Both the position numbers and the translations under genes were made by a program. The notes beneath the pieces are model-generated. The model was not told the origin of the DNA. It saw only the letters and a list, made by a program, of their open reading frames with translations, and did no database searches. Below, piece by piece: positions 59,109 to 64,000 of a stretch of DNA of 64,000 nucleotides; the first letter of the stretch is position 1, and each line of letters begins with the position of its first letter. The stretch is from assembly GCA_032622095.1 (NCBI GenBank), contig CP136068.1, positions 154,033,151 through 154,097,150 of the forward strand. Reading direction: 5' to 3'. Source of the DNA: Siphonodentalium dalli (taxonomy: Eukaryota; Mollusca; Scaphopoda; Gadilida; Siphonodentaliidae).

Positions 59109-59239
59109 GTTGGTGGCTATCGATGGATCAAGATGATAATTTTGTTACACGATTGCAACCGTTGGATGAGATACCCCGCCTCATGGCCAAACAAGAACGA
59201 TTCGGATCGTATAATGAAAAGACATTGGGCTTCATGCTG
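59109..59239 (+). CDS. Patatin-like phospholipase, exon 6
   Basis: Completes a split Gly codon and reads WWLSMDQDDNFVTRLQPLDE, IPRLMAKQERFGSYNEKTLG, FML. It lies just after the catalytic aspartate segment (NYPIHAFDGWWLSM), so the fold continues without a gap. Acceptor CTCTCCAG, donor GTAAGC. Confidence 0.9.
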
Positions 59240-59631
59240 GTAAGCAATCGCATTACGATTCAAGGATACATAACTCAGTGACAAATTTTTGCGAATAAGC
59301 TAAAGTACAGACATATGATTACATCTACAATTTTTGTCGAAATTAAAACAACCTTGATGGGACCTATGCCTAAAATAATGGCTCAGCATATATGGCTCAG
59401 CAACCCCTCCCACGTTGGCCAAAATTGCTGGAAATCGTGTATTGCTACCTAAAATAGGGATGTATTGATTCTGTGACCTTTTCTAGAAACTAAACTATAT
59501 ATAGTCAGAGCAGTCTCACGGATGTGACCGATCATCATATTTTTATATGTACAACATCAAACCTTTCAAACTGGACGGCACTGCTTCAACTTCGTTATGG
59601 AGTATACTGGAATCAGCTTGTTCATCTGTAT

Positions 59632-60424
59632 ACTCTGTGGATCTGCGATTATGAAGTCCGTCCAGACTCTGTGCACCTGCGATTATGAATTCCGTCCAGA
59701 CTCTGTGCATCTGCGATTATGAAGTCCGTCCAGACTCTGTGCACCTGCGATTATGAATTCCGTCCAGACTCTGTGCATCTGCGATTATGAATTCCGTCCA
59801 GACTCTGTGCATCTGCGATTATGAAGTCCGTCCAGACTCTGTGCACCTGCGATTATGAATTCCGTCCAGACTCTGTGCACCTGCGATTATGAAGTCCGTC
59901 CAGACTCTGCATGTGCACCTGCGATTATAAAGTCCGTCCAGACTCTGTGCACCTGCGATTATGAAGTCCGTCCAGACTCTGTGCACCTGCGATTATGAAG
60001 TCCGTCCAGACTCTGTGCACCTGCGATTATGAAGTCCGTCCAGACTCTGTGCACCTGCGATTATGAAGTCCGTCCAGACTCTGTGCACCTGCGATTATGA
60101 AGTCCGCCCAGACTCTGTGCACCTGCGATTATGAAGTCCGTCCAGACTCTGCATGTGCACCTGCGATTATAAAGTCCGCCCAGACTCTGTGCACCTGCGA
60201 TTATGAAGTCCGTCCAGACTCTGTGCACCTGCGATTATGAAGTCCGTCCAGACTCTGTGCACCTGCGATTATGAAGTCCGTCCAGACTCTGTGCACCTGC
60301 GATTATGAAGTCCGTCCAGACTCTGTGCACCTGCGATTATGAAGTCCGCCCAGACTCTGTGCACCTGCGATTATGAAGTCCGTCCAGACTCTGTGCACCT
60401 GCGATTATGAAGTCCGTCCAGACT
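59632..60424 (+). repeat. 34-bp minisatellite, about 23 copies, in intron 6
   Basis: The unit is CTCTGTGCACCTGCGATTAT followed by GAAGTCCGTCCAGA. Variants are GAATTC instead of GAAGTC, CATCTG instead of CACCTG, and a longer CTCTGCATGTGCACC form at about 59909 and 60151, the latter showing that several units duplicated together. The seed sequence (GCGCACCTGTGATTATGAGG) is still present once at 60567-60590. Confidence 0.95.
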
Positions 60425-60690
60425 TTTTTGGGGGAGTTATCCTCCTTTGTTTTACTTAGAAATTGCTCGCAACATGCATAATTTTGTCCGAGCTTTTATT
60501 CCTATATTTTCCAGACAATGTTTTTAGAACTTGGCACATATGTTTAATACCCGCTTGGGAACCTGCGCACCTGTGATTATGAGGTCCATCCGTTTTCTAG
60601 TTGAGTTACCCCACTATTTCGACTTAGAAATTTTTCGCAACATGCATAATTTTGTCCGAGATTGTATTCCTTGCGATGTATCTTTGGTCC
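60425..60690 (+). repeat. Longer parent repeat next to the minisatellite
   Basis: GCAACATGCATAATTTTGTC, with preceding TTTACTTAGAAATTGCTC or TTCGACTTAGAAATTTTTC, occurs twice about 180 bp apart. The 34-bp unit is an amplified part of this parent repeat. Confidence 0.75.
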
Positions 60691-61025
60691 CAATGTGACA
60701 GTCTCTCTAGTTGTATATGTTTCGAATATTATGAATAAATAATCAGCCATTGTCATATTGAGTCAGGCTTCCGCCTGTATCAGTATTTATTAAGAAGATT
60801 ATAGAAATATTTAGGTCCGCCTGAGGCTTATTACCACCCCGCCTGGCGAACTGAAACAACCGAATACCGAACAACCTTTCCATCTGCTGTTATTATGCCG
60901 TATGTAATACACACATGCATACCTGTACTGAAATATATTGTATATTATCTCCATATATCTCTGTAATGTCTCAACTTGACGATCAGAATAAACGAATTGA
61001 ATTGAATTGTTATATTATTTTTCAG
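60691..61025. other. End of intron 6
   Basis: Holds GTCAGGCTTCCGCCTGTATC and GTCCGCCTGAGGC words and a polypyrimidine-like TTATTATTTTTCAG acceptor. No other element is seen. Confidence 0.4.
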
Positions 61026-61117
61026 TACGCACAATGCGAGCGATCAGTTATGATGCACACGCTGGAAAGTCGAGTGGGACTTCGCAGACCTGAAATCCCA
61101 GACACTGAGCTGGGACG
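61026..61117 (+). CDS. Patatin-like phospholipase, exon 7
   Basis: Encodes YAQCERSVMMHTLESRVGLR, RPEIPDTELG and two bases of an Arg codon. A helical, charged C-terminal region after the patatin core. Acceptor TTTTTCAG, donor GTAAGA. The last eleven bases and the donor are tandemly duplicated just downstream. Confidence 0.87.
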
Positions 61118-61188
61118 GTAAGACATCTTGTTTGGTTTAACATATACACCGAGCTGGGACGATAAGACATCTTGTTTGGTTTAACATA
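61107..61188 (+). repeat. 44-bp tandem duplication of the exon 7 donor
   Basis: GAGCTGGGACGGTAAGACAT... at 61107 repeats at 61151 as GAGCTGGGACGATAAGACAT. The second copy has GATAAG where the first has the donor GGTAAG, so only the first can be spliced normally. Confidence 0.92.
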
Positions 61189-61924
61189 TTGACCAGATTC
61201 GTCATCTCCGGTTTAAACCTCCTAGTTTTAAAACCTACATTGATGGTCCAGCCAAACCGGGTCTATGTGGGCATCCGTGGTCAATCGGTGGTTGTCTGAT
61301 TCAGTTAGATGAGCATGCAATCAAACTGCACAGTTACCAGGGGACCAGAAGCAGACCGGTATAATTAGTATTGGCCCGCCCGCAAATAACACGAACAAGA
61401 ACACGCTTACAAGAATCCTCGTGTCATAATGAATCAATTGTTAAATAATAATAATAACAAGCCATGTTTTGGAATTGGAAATTATGAAACTGATATTTCC
61501 AATAAATATGAGAGTTACGGGGCCGTCATGTGGCGTTATTGGTTTGGGTGGGTCAGCAAACAATTCCGCTTCAAATGAAGTATACTATATATATGTTACT
61601 TACATTTGAGGGTATCTTTGAGGCGCGAGTCTGAAAAACTGAGTCCTTGACCGAGGCTGAGCGGATGTCATGTCGAACGACTAAAAAAAACAGCCAGTCG
61701 GCGCCATGCAGTCCTGTGCTCATAACCAGAGTTCCTTTGAACCAAGTTTTACACGGGATACATCCAATTGAGGCGTATATAATAAAATAACTTTCTATAC
61801 CTATATATGAGGCGTTTCTGAAACAAATATTATTTTAGTGTATCTTGAACAAGTTTGTGGATTTTTTTTTTATTAAAAAAGCTTTGTTTTAATTTTTTTA
61901 AAGTCGCATACCTTTATATAGGAA
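61189..61924. other. Intron 7, unassigned
   Basis: GGCCCGCCCGCAAATAACA near 61375 echoes 49085-49100. Otherwise no element is recognised. Confidence 0.4.
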
Positions 61925-62385
61925 GTACTGAGTTTAGTGTACCTGTTACTTGCCGAATGAGGTACCCAGAGGGTGAATGTAGTGACGCTAACCCGCATGG
62001 CGGGCTAGCATCACTAAATTCACCCTCTGGGGACCTCATTCTGCTCAGGACTAATCTTCTCTGGAAAGTCTTTATTACCAAATTTCTGTAGAAACTTCTT
62101 CACAGATTCTATTTCTTTTTTAGTTTAGTTTCTCTATATCCCCAAATTGGCAGACGACACATTGCATAATCGAGGTTCCCAATGGGTGTACGTCACAATA
62201 TTCACCATTTGTGAACTTCAATCTGAATCTATGTCTCCCATAGCAGATGAGGCCATGCAGAATAAGGTTCCCAGAGGATGAATTTAGTGATGCTAGCCCG
62301 CTATGCGGGATAGCGTCAATAAATTCACCCTCTGGGGACCTCATTTTGCAAATGACAGGCGCACTACATCTGTTCGCAAACCTGC
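61925..62385. mobile_element. Family C element, diverged copy
   Basis: Two hairpin units (61960-62045 and 62260-62350) are separated by sequence like the middle of 22433-22872 (CAAATTGGCAGACGACACAT). The right end TGCAAATGACAGGCGCACTA matches and the left end has decayed. Confidence 0.68.
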
Positions 62386-62514
62386 CTAATATATATAGAT
62401 CTTACAAGTGTTATATTACAAGTTTTTCTTTGCTTTATATTTTCAATGTATGTATAGCGATAGGACTTTAATTAATATGACTATGCCTGTGAAATGAGCG
62501 CACACTATATGTCT

Positions 62515-62833
62515 TTAACCCTTTACCCAACAAACCGCCCAAAACAGCCTAAAATATCTTCGGTCTGTCTCAATAGAACCATACAAATATGGATATCATT
62601 GGAACCGGCCCATTGACCACATTGTGATGGTTACAGTTATGCCCTGTGCCAATGCATTCTCTTATATATGCGAGTCGACCATAGGTCGCCTCGCATATAT
62701 AAGAGAATGCATTGGCCTAAAAAAAATCTTTTTTTAACACTTTTTACCATTTTTTCTTACATTCTTTAACAATTTTATAATTTTTAATGTGTTAAGCCAA
62801 TGCATTCTCTTATATATGTCTATATGTCTTTAA
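62515..62833 (+). mobile_element. TTAA MITE, family F2, copy 2, right end lost, at the exon 8 acceptor
   Basis: TTAA at 62515-62518 precedes CCCTTTACCCAACA, and the first half matches 24222-24667, with one hairpin cassette at 62643-62716. The second cassette stops after CATTCTCTTATATATG at 62818 and the right terminal repeat is gone. CTATATGTCTTTAA occurs before the element (62505-62518) and again after it (62820-62833), and the second copy runs into the exon 8 acceptor. Confidence 0.85.
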
Positions 62834-62834
62834 G

Positions 62835-62919
62835 GGAAAGAATGAAAGCGGAGCGCATCAAATGTAAAGCCCCGCGAGAGCATAGAAAAGCCGTGGCGGC
62901 CATGAACGCATTCCTCAAG
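62835..62919 (+). CDS. Patatin-like phospholipase, exon 8 (last seen)
   Basis: Completes an Arg codon and reads ERMKAERIKCKAPREHRKAV, AAMNAFLK, a basic helical segment, ending residue 393 on a whole codon with donor GTGAGC. Further exons must lie beyond 64000. The acceptor TCTTTAAG is unusual because its TTAA is the target duplication of the preceding MITE. Confidence is a little lower because of this weak-looking acceptor. Confidence 0.78.
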
Positions 62920-63009
62920 GTGAGCACATTTTCTGTGATTAGTCCCCCCTGATTAACCACCTCTATACTGAATAGATTATCCCCGTCAATTAATAAGTGT
63001 ACATCGAAA

Positions 63010-63137
63010 TGCATGGTCTATTATTTATTTGGAGGGATGATAAGGTGCATGATAAAAGCAGGCGACACATAAATACAAGTGCAGAAGGTGATCTATTTAT
63101 TGAGGGAAATGTTTAGATAATAAGTTCAACAAACGTC
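63010..63137 (+). repeat. Dispersed repeat, copy 2
   Basis: GTCTATTATTTATTTGGAGG, AAATACAAGTGCAG and GGGAAATGTTTAGATAATAA follow the order of 23620-23775. Confidence 0.6.
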
Positions 63138-63147
63138 CTTTCAAAAC

Positions 63148-63808
63148 AAAAGCCGCTTTCACACATGTCCGTTTCTCGGATGCGTTTCACTTGCGTTTCT
63201 AATATTTTAACGCATCCGGAAAACGCATTGGTTGAAACAGTGATAATATCACTTTGTCTTTCACACATGTGCGTTTGCCGGATGCGTTTCTTTTTTTTCA
63301 TGTCTCGGACTTGAAATGCTGCGTTTCGCCTGCGTTTCTCAAAAAGAAACGCACACCGGCAAATAACTTCCCTCATCCTGTTTCTCTTGGTGATATCTTC
63401 TGATATAAAATTGAGAATTAAAGCAAACTGCTCTCGTGTCACACGCAGGTAGGCTATAAACTTCTGCTCGTCGAAGTACAGATCGGCAATGATAAGGTTC
63501 ACAAACGCCCCTTGCTCATTGTGCCTCTTCACTATCGGGTGTTCACGAAAACGACGTGGCCGTCTTTTTCTTTCGTTGTGCCAATGCACCAACGAGAACA
63601 GAAATATATCCTCATCGTCTGAAGATTCCATTTTAAAAGAGAGGAATCCCTTTAAATACTAGAAAATCAGTAGAAACGCAGTAGAAACGCACGTCCGTTA
63701 GTTCGAGAAACGCACGGAGGAAACGCACATGTGTGAAAGCAACTGACTTGCGTTACTTATAACGCACCGAAACGCATCCGAGAAACGGACATGTGTGGAA
63801 GCGGCTTT
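63148..63808 (-). mobile_element. PIF/Harbinger deletion derivative
   Basis: Ends AAAGCCGCTTTCACACATGT and ACATGTGTGGAAGCGGCTTT are inverted repeats with about 40 bp of close match. The left end carries a second subterminal copy (TTTCACACATGTGCGTTTGC). The interior keeps the start of a Harbinger-type transposase on the minus strand and lacks the catalytic DDE part, so it is non-autonomous. A clear TWA target duplication was not found. Confidence 0.78.
63360..63631 (-). pseudogene. Harbinger (HARBI1-like) transposase, N-terminal fragment
   Basis: The minus-strand frame starts at the ATG at 63631 with MESSDDEDIFLFSLVHWHNE and contains HPIVKRHNEQGAFVNLI, DLYFDEQKFIAYLRVTREQF and ILNFISEDI. This is the N-terminal pattern of DDE_Tnp_4 / HARBI1-type proteins (a HP.. 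E.GAF..L...L..DE..F..Y.RM....F signature). After about 90 residues the frame enters the terminal repeat and reads on to about 63113 as repeat translation. The full-length family has some 350 or more residues, so over two thirds is lost. Confidence 0.72.
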
Positions 63809-63888
63809 AGACTAAATCTGCTTTCACAGATCTGCGGCTGACTCATGTGGCCAATGCATGGGACTGTCGGGTTAGGCGCAACGTTTCA

Positions 63889-64000
63889 AACCATACATAA
63901 TTTATATCACTGTGCATGGTTGCGGCTAACGCAGTTAAACTCATCCGATTTCAAAACGCTGCGTCAGCCGCAACCCCAGTGCTATATGTATGGTTTGAAA
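63889..64000. repeat. Inverted repeat cut by the window edge
   Basis: GTTTCAAACCATACATA and GCATGGTTGCGGCTAACGCA on the left pair with TGCGTCAGCCGCAACC and TATGTATGGTTTGAAA at the end. The preceding ATCTGCTTTCACAGATC block is styled like the Harbinger end, so this may be another element of that type, truncated by the window. Confidence 0.55.

Noticed and set aside
59632-60424. CRISPR-like regular repeats
   Set aside because: The 34-bp units are contiguous with no unique spacers, and the host is eukaryotic. It is a minisatellite.
63113-63360. C-terminal part of the 172-codon Harbinger frame as true protein
   Set aside because: It translates the terminal inverted repeat and its subterminal copy (twice a THMCER / TDMCES pattern), not transposase sequence.

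Overview
The window is eukaryotic nuclear DNA from an invertebrate animal. The evidence is AT-rich sequence, one gene split by GT-AG introns, and very many short DNA transposons, foldback repeats and minisatellites, with no bacterial-style gene packing. The repeat types (TTAA-target MITEs, Harbinger, a Mutator-like element, a LINE fragment, DIRS-like elements) suit a marine invertebrate. A spiralian is my guess, but nothing here fixes the phylum. I saw no tRNA, rRNA or CRISPR array.

The one clear host gene is on the plus strand, from 37313 to beyond the right edge. Eight exons join in frame to 393 codons of a patatin-like phospholipase (PNPLA family). It has the glycine-rich loop GGGNKG (residues 105-110), the nucleophile motif GTSAG (Ser136) and the catalytic aspartate motif DGG (Asp277). 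Intron 2 is about 11.5 kb and, like the other large introns, is filled with repeats.

Layout. 1-7950: TTAA MITEs, an array of hairpins, a recent 931-bp Mutator-like insertion with 97-bp inverted ends and a 9-bp target duplication, and a tandem array of about 161-bp units. 7953-18979: a three-level nest, a short TIR element interrupted by a DIRS-like element (A), itself interrupted by a second DIRS-like element (B). Each DIRS-like element has split inverted terminal repeats and an internal complementary region. 19000-37200: more TTAA MITEs, hAT-like MITEs, a 408-bp tandem duplication, and a 4.6-kb long-inverted-repeat element with a minisatellite core. 37300-62919: the phospholipase gene and its repeat-filled introns, including a LINE fragment, palindromes, a 34-bp minisatellite and interleaved long inverted repeats. 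63148-64000: a Harbinger deletion derivative and the start of another inverted-repeat element.

The most striking pattern is a hairpin cassette (core CCAATGCATTCTCTTATA...) present more than 15 times. It sits inside at least four element families with unrelated outer terminal repeats, as if one module had been fitted with different ends. One such element lies exactly on the exon 8 splice acceptor, where its TTAA target duplication contributes to the AG. Almost all short reading frames outside the gene are translations of repeats.
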